Source: JBBRWO01 sp964388455 (GTDB lineage: Bacteria; Actinomycetota; Coriobacteriia; Anaerosomatales; JAAXUF01). From it: a stretch of DNA of 64,000 bases. Both the position numbers and the translations under genes were made by a program. Shown here one piece after another: positions 8,196-16,900 of the stretch; the first letter of the stretch is position 1, and every line of letters starts with the position of its first letter. Location: assembly GCA_964388455.1 (NCBI GenBank), contig CAYMAN010000005.1, positions 1-64,000 on the forward strand. The letters run 5' to 3'. The notes under the pieces were generated by a model. It saw only the letters and a program-made list of their open reading frames with translations. It was not told the DNA's origin and made no database searches.

Positions 8196-9236
8196 TTACT
8201 TGGCTCCGAGCTCAGCCAACATGTTCTTCAGAGCGGTGTCGTCGGGCAGGGTAGCCAGCGCGGCCTTGACCACTTTCTGGGCACCGGCTGTGTCGCCGTC
8301 GGCCTTGAGCACTTCTGCGTGGAAGATGACGGCGTCTACGTTCTCGGGGTCCAGTGCCGTCGCCAACAGCGCTGCATCGATGGCGTCCTTGAGTTGACCC
8401 GCCTTCAGCCGGGCACGACCGTCTTCAACCGCCTGCTTCGAGGTACCAAGCTTCTTCAGCGCATCGACGGGCTGGTCCTGCTCGGGTGCCAGGTCGGCAG
8501 CCTTGCGGAGATGAATAGCGGCGTTGATCTTGTCGCCTTGATCGAGCAGGATCATCCCGTAGAGGTAGTGCGCCTCAGGATAGTTGGGATCGAACGCGAG
8601 CGCGGCGTTGAGTTGCTTGACCGCCGCCACGTCCTCCCCCATACCGCGCAGAGACTGCGCGAGGAGGTAGTAGGTGTCCGAGGCGTCCTTGCGGATTCGC
8701 AGCGCTCCCTTGAAGTAGCCCGCGGCATCCTCGTAGCGTCGCTGACTCAGCGCGATCTCGCCCAGATGGAAGAGAGCCTGCTCGCGGCGCTCGTTCATCG
8801 CCTCGAACTGAGTCGCCTGCGTAAGCTCGACGACTTTGGTGAAGTACTTCTCGGCGGGGCCGTACTCCTTGTTTTCCATTGCGATGATGCCCAGGTCGAG
8901 GTAGGCGCCCGTGTGGTTCTTGTCGAGCTTCACTGCGATCTGGAACTGCTCGGCTGCCGGCTTGAGCTGGCCGGCTGCGGCGAGTGCCTCCCCGAATCGG
9001 ACGCGTGCGGCCGCACTATTGGGGGACTTTCTGACCACCGCCTCGATATCCTTGATCGCGCGCTGCGCGGGAGTTGCGGTGAGCTCTGCCTGCCTCCCCT
9101 GCCACACGGAATAGCCGAGAAGGGCGCCGAGGCCTATGACCGCGGACACGAGAACGATGATGACGATGCGAAGGATGCCGTCGGCGCCTTCAGGCGAGCG
9201 CTTCAATCGGCGTGTTGCAGGCGCGTTCTCACTCAT
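8196..9236 (-). CDS. Membrane-anchored TPR protein 1
   Basis: A 346-residue protein with one N-terminal transmembrane helix (about 21-43), then TPR helical repeats facing the outside (motifs such as AAEQFQIAVKLDKNHTGAYLDLG, AAGYFKGALRIRKDASDTYYLLA and AVKQLNAALAFDPNYPEAHYLYG). ATG at 9236 is chosen because AAGGA sits 7 bases upstream; a TTG two codons earlier is less likely. It is paired with the NHL gene downstream, and the pair recurs at 18966-21456. TPR repeats bind protein partners; docking for apo-cytochromes or other exported proteins is possible but not shown. Confidence 0.85.
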   Translation of the reverse strand: MSENAPATRRLKRSPEGADGILRIVIIVLVSAVIGLGALLGYSVWQGRQAELTATPAQRAIKDIEAVVRKSPNSAAARVRFGEALAAAGQLKPAAEQFQIAVKLDKNHTGAYLDLGIIAMENKEYGPAEKYFTKVVELTQATQFEAMNERREQALFHLGEIALSQRRYEDAAGYFKGALRIRKDASDTYYLLAQSLRGMGEDVAAVKQLNAALAFDPNYPEAHYLYGMILLDQGDKINAAIHLRKAADLAPEQDQPVDALKKLGTSKQAVEDGRARLKAGQLKDAIDAALLATALDPENVDAVIFHAEVLKADGDTAGAQKVVKAALATLPDDTALKNMLAELGAK

Positions 9237-9374
9237 GCACAAGTCCTTACCCGTGACGTCGTACGCGCTGGAGCCTGCCGGGGCTCACATGGGGCGCGAA
9301 GACTGCTGACTGACAATACCTGCGGTGCCAAAGTGCCGTCAACACGACGACGCCTGGCGACACGCAGGACTCAC

Positions 9375-10220
9375 CTACGGAAGCTGCTTTGCGACGGCGA
9401 TCAGGGCGTTCTTGAGACCCGCCTGCTTACCGGGATCGGCCGCCATCTCCACCTGGATAAGCACAGCACCTTGCGTGAATGCAAGAATCGCATACCGAGT
9501 GTTGTCGGTGCCAAAATACGCAGAATGTCCATTGACTTTCACCGTGCTCGCACCCATGGAGTAGGGGCGCTTCGAGTACGCCTCGAGAGCGGCTGCGGCG
9601 TAGCCCTTGTCCCGGAACTGCTCAACGTCGATGACCAGAGCGCGCACCTTGGACCCTGATGCCGGGACGTACTGACGTGTGAGGTTAAAGGCGCCCGCCA
9701 CTGGCTTGGCCGCCTTGAACCCTGTCAAGGTTCCGGGAGCCCACTTCAGCAGCGTTTTGACCGGACCGGTAATCTCGTCGTCACCGGGCTTCGCGGTACC
9801 CGTGGTGGGATTGGAGCCACCGGATCCGGGGTTCGCAGTGTCGGGTGTCGGCTTCTTGCCGGACTTGATGACGGCCAGCTGCTTTGCCGCCTGACGGAAT
9901 GCAGGGTCGTCGGCGACGATCTGGGCGAGCTTCAACTGCGCTGCGGCCATATCACCCTTGGTGATGTCGGCCTGTGCTGCCGCGTAGAGAGCGTCAAGCT
10001 TCTTATGCCGATCACAGGTGATAGTGACGGTCTCGGCCTTGCGCAGGGTAGCCTCCTCGGCGGGGACGCTCACCGTTTTGATGGTGTTTGAGACGACCTC
10101 ACCGTAAGTGCAGAGGGTGCGTGTCCCGGACTGGACCTCAACCTTCTTCTGACAGCCCCCTGTCGCGACCAATGAAGCCGTCAGTGCCGCAAGCGCGAGT
10201 ATGGATCCAAGACGTCTCAT
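9375..10220 (-). CDS. Lipoprotein with short helical and C-terminal globular domains
   Basis: A 281-residue protein starting at the ATG at 10220 (GAAGGAG 7 bases upstream). The signal peptide ends in a plausible lipobox (ATGGC, Cys about 22). After the lipidated Cys come two further Cys residues (CTYGE and ITCDRHKK), a TPR-like helical segment (KGDMAAAQLKLAQIVADDPAFRQA), a Gly/Pro/Thr linker and a C-terminal domain of about 120 residues with alternating strands. The family is not recognised. Its start overlaps the stop of the membrane protein upstream by four bases (ATGA), implying translational coupling, and it precedes the TPR/NHL pair. Confidence 0.75.
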   Translation of the reverse strand: MRRLGSILALAALTASLVATGGCQKKVEVQSGTRTLCTYGEVVSNTIKTVSVPAEEATLRKAETVTITCDRHKKLDALYAAAQADITKGDMAAAQLKLAQIVADDPAFRQAAKQLAVIKSGKKPTPDTANPGSGGSNPTTGTAKPGDDEITGPVKTLLKWAPGTLTGFKAAKPVAGAFNLTRQYVPASGSKVRALVIDVEQFRDKGYAAAALEAYSKRPYSMGASTVKVNGHSAYFGTDNTRYAILAFTQGAVLIQVEMAADPGKQAGLKNALIAVAKQLP

Positions 10221-11683
10221 ACGTTCTCCTTCGGTGGCGAAGCGACAGACGCACTGCCCGCGCTGAGACGGCGCACGAGTGTCACGATCAGCAACACGCA
10301 TGCCCCTGCCGAAAGCGCGAGAGCGGTGTATCGGACGAGGTGAGGAGCGACTTCCAAGGACAAGCGAGCATATTCCGTGCCGTAGGCCTGCTGGATCTCC
10401 GCAGGAATCCATCTCGTCCAGGTATGAAGCGGAGTGGATACAACGAGGGGATAGGCGGCAGCAGCCAACAGCGCCGAAACGGCAGCGAAGAGCGCCTCAC
10501 GGACCCCGACCATTCGCCGGGACTCGATGGCTGTTGCCAGTGCGAGGAGGGACACGCTCAGCAGGAGCCATCCGACTGCTGCCTCGGCTCCGCTGAACGT
10601 CCAGTTCGCCGCGAATGCGGCGCCCGCCTCAGTGGTACCTACGACCGATGCGTTGAACGCGGGCAGAAAGAGCGCGGCGGTCGAAACCGCTGTCGCAATG
10701 CCCGCAAGCGCGATCGCCGCAATCGATTCCGGGGCCCGAGGAGCGGCGGATAAGACTTCCGCAGCCTCGGTGCAATGCGCGGTGTGCAAGACCAGTAGGC
10801 CGAGGACCACCAGCACGGATCCACCAGCGGCCCCGGTCCACACGATCGGCGCAGGACCGAAGGCGCCCGTGAGTCGCTCGACTACTGTCAGAGCGGTGAG
10901 CGCCATCGGTGTCACGACCATCCACGCAGTGGCTCTGACGACACCCCGTGAGCCTGCGAACCCGGCGAGTCCGGTAGCCATCGTCGACAACGCCACACCC
11001 GCGAGCATCAGCTGCGGCCATGTGCGGCTGTAAGCGGCCGCTGCGGGCATGGTGTCGGGCAATGCGACCACAACAGACAGAGTGGTAGCGGCAGCGACAC
11101 CGATCCAGAGCGAGGAGCGAAGTCCCATCAGTCCTGCGCTTCGACGAGCACCGATCAGTCCTAGGGCGAACACCCCACCAGCGCCAAAAATGATCGCCTC
11201 CTGTAGGGGGAACTTCATGAACGGCGAGAATGAACTGGGTCGCTCCCAATTGCCGAGAAGCGCTGCGGTGCCGAGGATCGTCATCAGGACAGCGGCGGAC
11301 TGGACGTACGTCGGCCGCTCACGGCGAAAGAACGACGCCGCGAGCGCGGAGGCGAGCAACGCACCCGCTGTGGTGAAGAACAGGGTCTCGGTTCCTGACG
11401 GCGCGTCAGTGGCCCGCTGTGACAGCACGATCAAGGGGGCCAGGTACCACGCGAGAACACCCGCCGCACCAGCAAGAACGGTCTCGCGACGCCCGGCCGC
11501 TTTCACGCGAGCCGGTACAGCGCTGCCCACGAAGCCCGAGATGAACGCGATGGCCACCACAAGCGATGCGGCCATGATGACCGAATCGGGAACCTCGCCG
11601 ATCAGGAGCGTGGACACGACGAACCACGCGGCCGAACCAGCAACGATCATGGCGACACAGAGCGACTGATTGGACAATCTCAC
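10217..11683 (-). CDS. Polytopic membrane protein, family not recognised
   Basis: A 488-residue, very hydrophobic protein with about 12 predicted membrane segments and short charged loops. The GTG start at 11683 has GGAGGAG upstream. The first half loosely recalls 10-TM drug/metabolite permeases, but no diagnostic motif is visible. It also lacks the WGxxWxWD motif of CcsA/CcmF-type haem handling proteins, so a cytochrome-maturation role cannot be claimed. It heads an operon with the lipoprotein, TPR protein 1 and NHL protein 1. An envelope-assembly or transport role in the cytochrome system is inference from position only. Confidence 0.75.
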   Translation of the reverse strand: MRLSNQSLCVAMIVAGSAAWFVVSTLLIGEVPDSVIMAASLVVAIAFISGFVGSAVPARVKAAGRRETVLAGAAGVLAWYLAPLIVLSQRATDAPSGTETLFFTTAGALLASALAASFFRRERPTYVQSAAVLMTILGTAALLGNWERPSSFSPFMKFPLQEAIIFGAGGVFALGLIGARRSAGLMGLRSSLWIGVAAATTLSVVVALPDTMPAAAAYSRTWPQLMLAGVALSTMATGLAGFAGSRGVVRATAWMVVTPMALTALTVVERLTGAFGPAPIVWTGAAGGSVLVVLGLLVLHTAHCTEAAEVLSAAPRAPESIAAIALAGIATAVSTAALFLPAFNASVVGTTEAGAAFAANWTFSGAEAAVGWLLLSVSLLALATAIESRRMVGVREALFAAVSALLAAAAYPLVVSTPLHTWTRWIPAEIQQAYGTEYARLSLEVAPHLVRYTALALSAGACVLLIVTLVRRLSAGSASVASPPKENV

Positions 11684-11727
11684 AACGAAGCTCCTCCAGG
11701 AATGCTGTCGATCGTATCGTCCACAAA

Positions 11728-11759
11728 GGAAGGGCCGGGAAGCGTTCCCCGGCCCTTCC
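11728..11759 (-). terminator. Intrinsic terminator of formate dehydrogenase operon
   Basis: A perfect 12-bp inverted repeat, GGAAGGGCCGGG and its complement, with an 8-base loop. It lies 35 bases after the hexahaem cytochrome stop and is followed on the minus strand by TTTGTGG. Confidence 0.8.
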
Positions 11760-11794
11760 GACAGTACCAGACTCTTGATGCATTGAGTGCTGAA

Positions 11795-13033
11795 CTACTT
11801 GTTGTGGCAGTTCTCACACACGCCGCGGTTGTCCATACGGAGCAGTGCCGAAGGCGTGCTGGAAACGAACGGCGGCAGGCCCGAGCCAGATGTGTCGACT
11901 GAGAAGCCGGACATCTGCGCGACCGTGCCGTGTGCCCTGTGGCACGTGAGGCACTCGACCCAGTCGGTCGCTGTCGTCGAAGGGTTGCCCTTCTCGGAGA
12001 GATTGTTCGCGACCGGAAGTGCCAGACCAGCTACGTTCAGCGGCGTGGCGGTCGAGTTGTAAGAAGCGAGCTCCACGTTGATCGGGTGCTTGTGGCGCAG
12101 CGTCAGCGCGGCCCCATCGCCAGCGTTATACGTGCTGGCGAGCGACTGGTAGACGACACCCAGGCTGCTGGTGAACTGCTCCGTCGCGTCACCGACATAC
12201 GTCGAGTGACAGCCGGCGCACCAACCGCTCATGCCCTTGTCAGGGTTCTCGACGCCCGTGGCCATGTCATAGCCCTTGGCGTACATCGGAGTGGTGTAGT
12301 TAGGCTCGTACGCGGGGTAGCCGCCAGGATTGTGAAGACGGAAGCCCTTGTCGGGCCATCCGGTCTCTACCGACGAGACGAAGCCGTCTGGCGTCGGGTC
12401 GGCCGGGGCGGTAGCGGATGTCACGTAGCCACCGACGTAGTTGCCGTTGACGAGCGACTTCAGGATGCGGTAGTTCGAGCTGCCGTGAGGATCATGGCAG
12501 GTGGCGCAGTCCATGGCGATCTTGTTGGACTCGCCCGCAAGGTTGCTGGTCAGAGGGTTGCCGGTTTCGGTGTAGTTACCGGTCGCACCCGCAGTGCCCT
12601 TGCCGAAGTAGCCACCGCCGTAGGCACCCCACGCGGCACCGTTGGCGATATGCCACGACGTGGTGGCACTATCATCGAAGGACTCAAAGCCACCTGCGTT
12701 GAGTATGCCCATGTTGGTACCGTAGTCGGTTCCGTAGTACAGACCATCGCTGACGTTGGTATCCGCGCTCTGTCCAGCTGAGTCGTGACACGCGTAGCAG
12801 AACTCCTGCATTGTCGTGGCCGACGAGACCAGCAAAGCACTGTGCTCAGTCGTTCCACTCGCGTCAGTCCACGTGAGCGAACTGACAGAAGTGTGTGCAC
12901 GGTGACAACCAGCGCAAGCGTCGGTGTCGTTCACGTAGTTGCCATGGATCGCGAAGTTGGCGAACGCTGCCGAGGGAACGAGGATGGCTGCGAATGCGAC
13001 GATCGCGAGCAGAATCGAGAATCTCTTCGTCAT
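11795..13033 (-). CDS. Secreted hexahaem cytochrome c, formate dehydrogenase partner
   Basis: A 412-residue exported cytochrome with a Sec signal peptide (about residues 1-25) and six CXXCH motifs: CAGCH, CYACH, CATCH, CAGCH, CLTCH and CENCH. It is a paralogue of the cytochrome at 1139-2401, with the same haem order and the same N- and C-terminal blocks, but diverged Tyr/Gly-rich middle loops. The start lies five bases after the stop of the FeS subunit gene, so it is the third gene of the formate dehydrogenase operon. It replaces, by position, the cytochrome b (FdnI) subunit usual in Fdn-type operons. Probable electron shuttle between the FeS subunit and other cytochromes. Confidence 0.92.
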   Translation of the reverse strand: MTKRFSILLAIVAFAAILVPSAAFANFAIHGNYVNDTDACAGCHRAHTSVSSLTWTDASGTTEHSALLVSSATTMQEFCYACHDSAGQSADTNVSDGLYYGTDYGTNMGILNAGGFESFDDSATTSWHIANGAAWGAYGGGYFGKGTAGATGNYTETGNPLTSNLAGESNKIAMDCATCHDPHGSSNYRILKSLVNGNYVGGYVTSATAPADPTPDGFVSSVETGWPDKGFRLHNPGGYPAYEPNYTTPMYAKGYDMATGVENPDKGMSGWCAGCHSTYVGDATEQFTSSLGVVYQSLASTYNAGDGAALTLRHKHPINVELASYNSTATPLNVAGLALPVANNLSEKGNPSTTATDWVECLTCHRAHGTVAQMSGFSVDTSGSGLPPFVSSTPSALLRMDNRGVCENCHNK

Positions 13034-13038
13034 ATCAG

Positions 13039-13929
13039 CTACACCTCCCCGCCGGTCACGGCGTCTGCTTCGTTCTTGGCTCTGCGTGAGGATATCGCCA
13101 TCAGGCCACCGACTACAAGCGTCGGAAGCACGACGGCCTTTGCGAGCGAGCCAGTAAGCATGCCACTCACCATCGGAGCGACATGGTCCTCGATGAACGG
13201 ATCCGCCTTGGGCGGAGCCAAGAGCGTCTTGCGACTCGCCCAGAACATCGAGTCACCACCGATGACGTTCACGGTGCCGTCGGCGAAGGTGTAGCCGTTG
13301 GCGGGATCCTGAACGTATGCGGCGATGTTGGCGCGAGTGTCCCACATCATGGCCTTCGCAGGACACGTTGAGACGCAGGCCGGCTCGTGAGCGCGACCGG
13401 GCGACGCAGCGATCTCGGCGGCGGTTGCACGGGTCTGCAGGGGCGGAAGGCCTGAGCCTGCCACATCCGCATCGGAACCGGCGCGACCGGCGCACAGGAT
13501 GCACTTGTTCATCAGCGTGGACTCATTGCCGATGTAGGGCTTACCGATCTTGGGATAGCCGCCGCGCTGGCAGTTAACCTGGCACGGATACTGACCAAAA
13601 CGGTCCTTGCACGCTGCCGGATCACAGAGGTTCGGATCCACGGCAACGGCGCCTGTACTGGGATTCCAGGTCAGGGCAGCCTTGCCGCTCGCGTCCTTGA
13701 CGGGACACGCACGGGCGCAAGGAGCGTCGACGCAGTGCCAGCACGAGAACCGAATGAACGGGCCCATGTCGACACGCTTCTGGCTCTTGATCGTCACACG
13801 CTGATCATACGCAACGTTGTGAACGCCGATCGTCTCGGCGCGGATGTTCCACTCGCGCTTACAGGCAACGACACAGCCATTGCACCGCATGCACTTGTCC
13901 ACATCTTGCAGAATTGCCATCACAGTCAT
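13039..13929 (-). CDS. Formate dehydrogenase iron-sulfur subunit
   Basis: A 296-residue FdnH/HybA-like ferredoxin subunit. Cys groups typical of four 4Fe-4S clusters are visible: CMRCNGCVVAC, CWHCVDAPCARAC, the CDPAAC..C..C block and CILC..ACVSTC. A single C-terminal helix (about 262-280, AVVLPTLVVGGLMAI) followed by SSRRAK anchors it, as in FdnH. It has no signal peptide of its own and should be co-exported with the TAT-bearing catalytic subunit. The ATG at 13929 has GGGAGGTG upstream; a second in-frame ATG three codons later is possible. It starts 13 bases after the catalytic gene. Confidence 0.92.
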   Translation of the reverse strand: MTVMAILQDVDKCMRCNGCVVACKREWNIRAETIGVHNVAYDQRVTIKSQKRVDMGPFIRFSCWHCVDAPCARACPVKDASGKAALTWNPSTGAVAVDPNLCDPAACKDRFGQYPCQVNCQRGGYPKIGKPYIGNESTLMNKCILCAGRAGSDADVAGSGLPPLQTRATAAEIAASPGRAHEPACVSTCPAKAMMWDTRANIAAYVQDPANGYTFADGTVNVIGGDSMFWASRKTLLAPPKADPFIEDHVAPMVSGMLTGSLAKAVVLPTLVVGGLMAISSRRAKNEADAVTGGEV

Positions 13930-13942
13930 CAGTCACACCTCC

Positions 13943-16900
13943 CTACATCTTCTTGATACGGCAGAGGCAGATCTTGTACTCAGGAATCAAAGTGTTTGCA
14001 TCCCAGGCATCGATGGTGAGGTCGTTTGCACGCGAGCCGGTTGAGAGGCCCTTCTCACCCCAGTGCCATGGAATCGCGACTACACCGACGCCTACACGCT
14101 GGTTGGTGCTCTGTCCAACGCCCACCTTGGCGCGCCAGCCCGCTCCGTAAGGAAGAAGCTTCTGGTCTGCAAGGCCCTCGGTGCGCTTCGTGATGATCTG
14201 GACCAAGTCACCATCCTGGATGCCGTGGGCACGCGCATCGATGGAGTTGAGCTCGATCCACGGCTCGGGCTCGAGCTCATGGTTGTACGCGTTGTTTCGC
14301 GTGATCGGGCCACCCTGGAAATGCTCGACGCAACGAATCGTGGTGAGCATGAGCGGGTAGGTGTCCACGGTACCGATGGGCGACCGCGCGTCTGAAGTGG
14401 TGATCAGGTTCGCGGAGGTGCCGGTTGTGCCGTTCTTGCCCCACGTGAGCGCGAGCGTAGGCTCTGGGGTCTCGTACGGCTCGGTGTGGCCGGGGAAGCG
14501 GCCGGTGAGCACGTGCGGCGCGGTCGAGCCACCGATGCTGGGCAGATCCTTGAGGTTGTGGTGCTTGCGATAGTTGTTGTTCGCATAGTCCATGAGATCC
14601 GTGCTGAGCGTCGAGAAGAGTCTCGAGACGCGGTCCGGACCCTGGAACCCGTCCATCTGATCGCCAGGAACCTCAGCTGTGGCATCGACCGCTGCATTGT
14701 TGTTGTACAGAACGCGACGGTTGACCAGCCAAGAGTAGCCCCACTTGTGGAAGCCATAGGACTTGTAGGGATCTTCCTGTGAGCGACTCTTCGAGCGATT
14801 GGCAACTGTCCATGCAGTGTAGTCGGCACCGAGACGCGACTTGTTGAGAGTAGAGCTGTACGCCTCGTGGTAGATCCAGATCGTTCCGCCACCGGCGTTT
14901 GAGACGACGGTGCACATCTGGCGATACAACTTCTCCGCGACGTACTCGGCGCCCGTCATCGCGCCCGTCTTGATGCCACCCTCGTGGGTGAATCCGGACT
15001 CGGTCGCGTCCTTGAAATCATCGACGGTAGCCGTTGCGTTCGGCGTCCAGCCGTACTGGCGACCGAACAGTGAGTCATACACCGATACGAAGGTGCCAGG
15101 TGTCGCACCGTCCGTGCTTGCTGCGAACGCTGCGCCCTTAGTCCATCCGAGACCGCCGGATGCCTTGGCCGTGGTCCACTTGTTCTCGATGTGCGAGAAC
15201 ACGCTCTTCTCGTCAAGCTTCTTGGCGAGACGAAGCAGCAGCTCGAGATCGGTCTTGCTGTTGCCGCTGGGGAGTTTGGCCTGATAGCGCCACTGCAGTA
15301 CGCGACCGGAGTTGGTTGCGCTACCGGCCTGCTCGACGTGCGCGGCAGCCGGAATCAGGTACGTTACTGCACCATCCTTACGCGGAATAGCGGCCGTCTC
15401 AGTCTCGAAGACATCCTGTACGACCAACAGATCGAGGTTCTTGAGGCCGTCGCGCACCACACCCTGGTTGGGCTCGGTCACGGCCGGGTTCTGGCCAAGA
15501 ATGAACGCAGCCTTCGTGCCGCCTGCGACCATCTTGCGGAACATGGAGATGTGATCATCGCCGTTACCCTTTGGCCAGAGGTCGTACACAGCGTTGACCT
15601 TCGTGCGCCTGTCGGCGATGGCTGCCGTGGCGGCGTCATCAACGTAGTCGTCGGCACCAGCGGCGTAGTTCGGAGCGAACCACCGCATGGTCATGTTGTA
15701 GAAGCCCTTGGACTGCAGGTTCAGGGGTCCCGTGCCTACCAAGCCCCATGTGCTACGAGTGAACGCGTCATCGTACGGGTTGGTGCCCATGTTCATGCGG
15801 TTGCCCCACAGGCCGTCCATGTACTTACCGAACGCATTGACGTCATTCTTAGTCGAGTCCGAGTGACCAGCGCTCATCACCGTCGGGTTGCCCGAGTACG
15901 CAGGGATGTTGCCGAACAGCAGACCCATATCCGTGGAGCCCTGAACGTTGTGGATTCCACGAAGGGCGTTGATTCCGCCGCCCGCACGACCCGCGTTACC
16001 CAGAATGGTCTGGAGGTTGGCGAAGCCCTTGACGTTCTGCGAGCCACACGTGTGCTGGGTGATTCCCATTGCGTAGAGAATCGTGGTCGCACGATAGCCG
16101 GATGCGTAGGGCGTCTTGACAAGACCCGTCAGCGGATCCGCGTCGCCTGCGCCGGTGTAGCTAGCCATGCGGCTGTGCTTGATCATTTCTTCGGCAACCG
16201 CAACAAGCTCGGCCGGGGTACACCCGCAGATATCGGCAACAGTGGCCTCGTCATACGGTGCGACCTGGGCTTTGAGCTTCTGGAAAACACTGTCCGCATC
16301 GGTGATGTCGTTCGCGGCAACAGGAAGCGCCGTGAACTGGAATGCAGCGTCCCACCAGCCCATACCGAAGTACAGGTTTGCCAGGCTATCTGAATACCAG
16401 AGTGCCCAGCTGGTACCGACCTGGGCGACCACTGGACGCGCGGTGCCTGCGCTGGCGGTCACGCCCGGCAAACCCTTGATGTAACCGGTCAATCCGGCAG
16501 CCACAACAGGCCGCGTGAAGGTCAGGCCATCGGCGGAAGTTGCCGTGCTGATCTTCTGGATCTGATCCGTCAAGCTGTACCCAACGTACAGGAGCTGGTA
16601 TGCAGCGCCGTTCTTGACAACCATCGGGTGCATGACGCGATAGCTATCCCAGCCAGTCGCCGCAGGTGAAAGAGCCGGTACGGGACCGCCGACGACAGCC
16701 TCGAACGAGGCGTTGAAGGTGGTTGCGTCCCAGGTACCGGGCGCGTCCGTCGTGAAGCCCTGATACAGCTTGTACTCAGCGGCTGGATTCCCACGACCCT
16801 GGAAGTAGAGGCGATATGTCGCTCCATCCTTCAGGACCATAGGACGGTCGTACTTGTAGATGGTCATGCCCGCACTGTCGGTGACAGGTGTCGTCACCGG

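Noticed and set aside
10221..10412. Longer N-terminus of the lipoprotein at 9375-10220
   Set aside because: It overlaps the membrane protein gene; the internal ATG has a good ribosome binding site followed by a lipoprotein signal.
10217..11683. Cytochrome c maturation protein (CcsA/CcmF type)
   Set aside because: No WGxxWxWD motif or conserved haem-handling His pattern; position alone is not enough.
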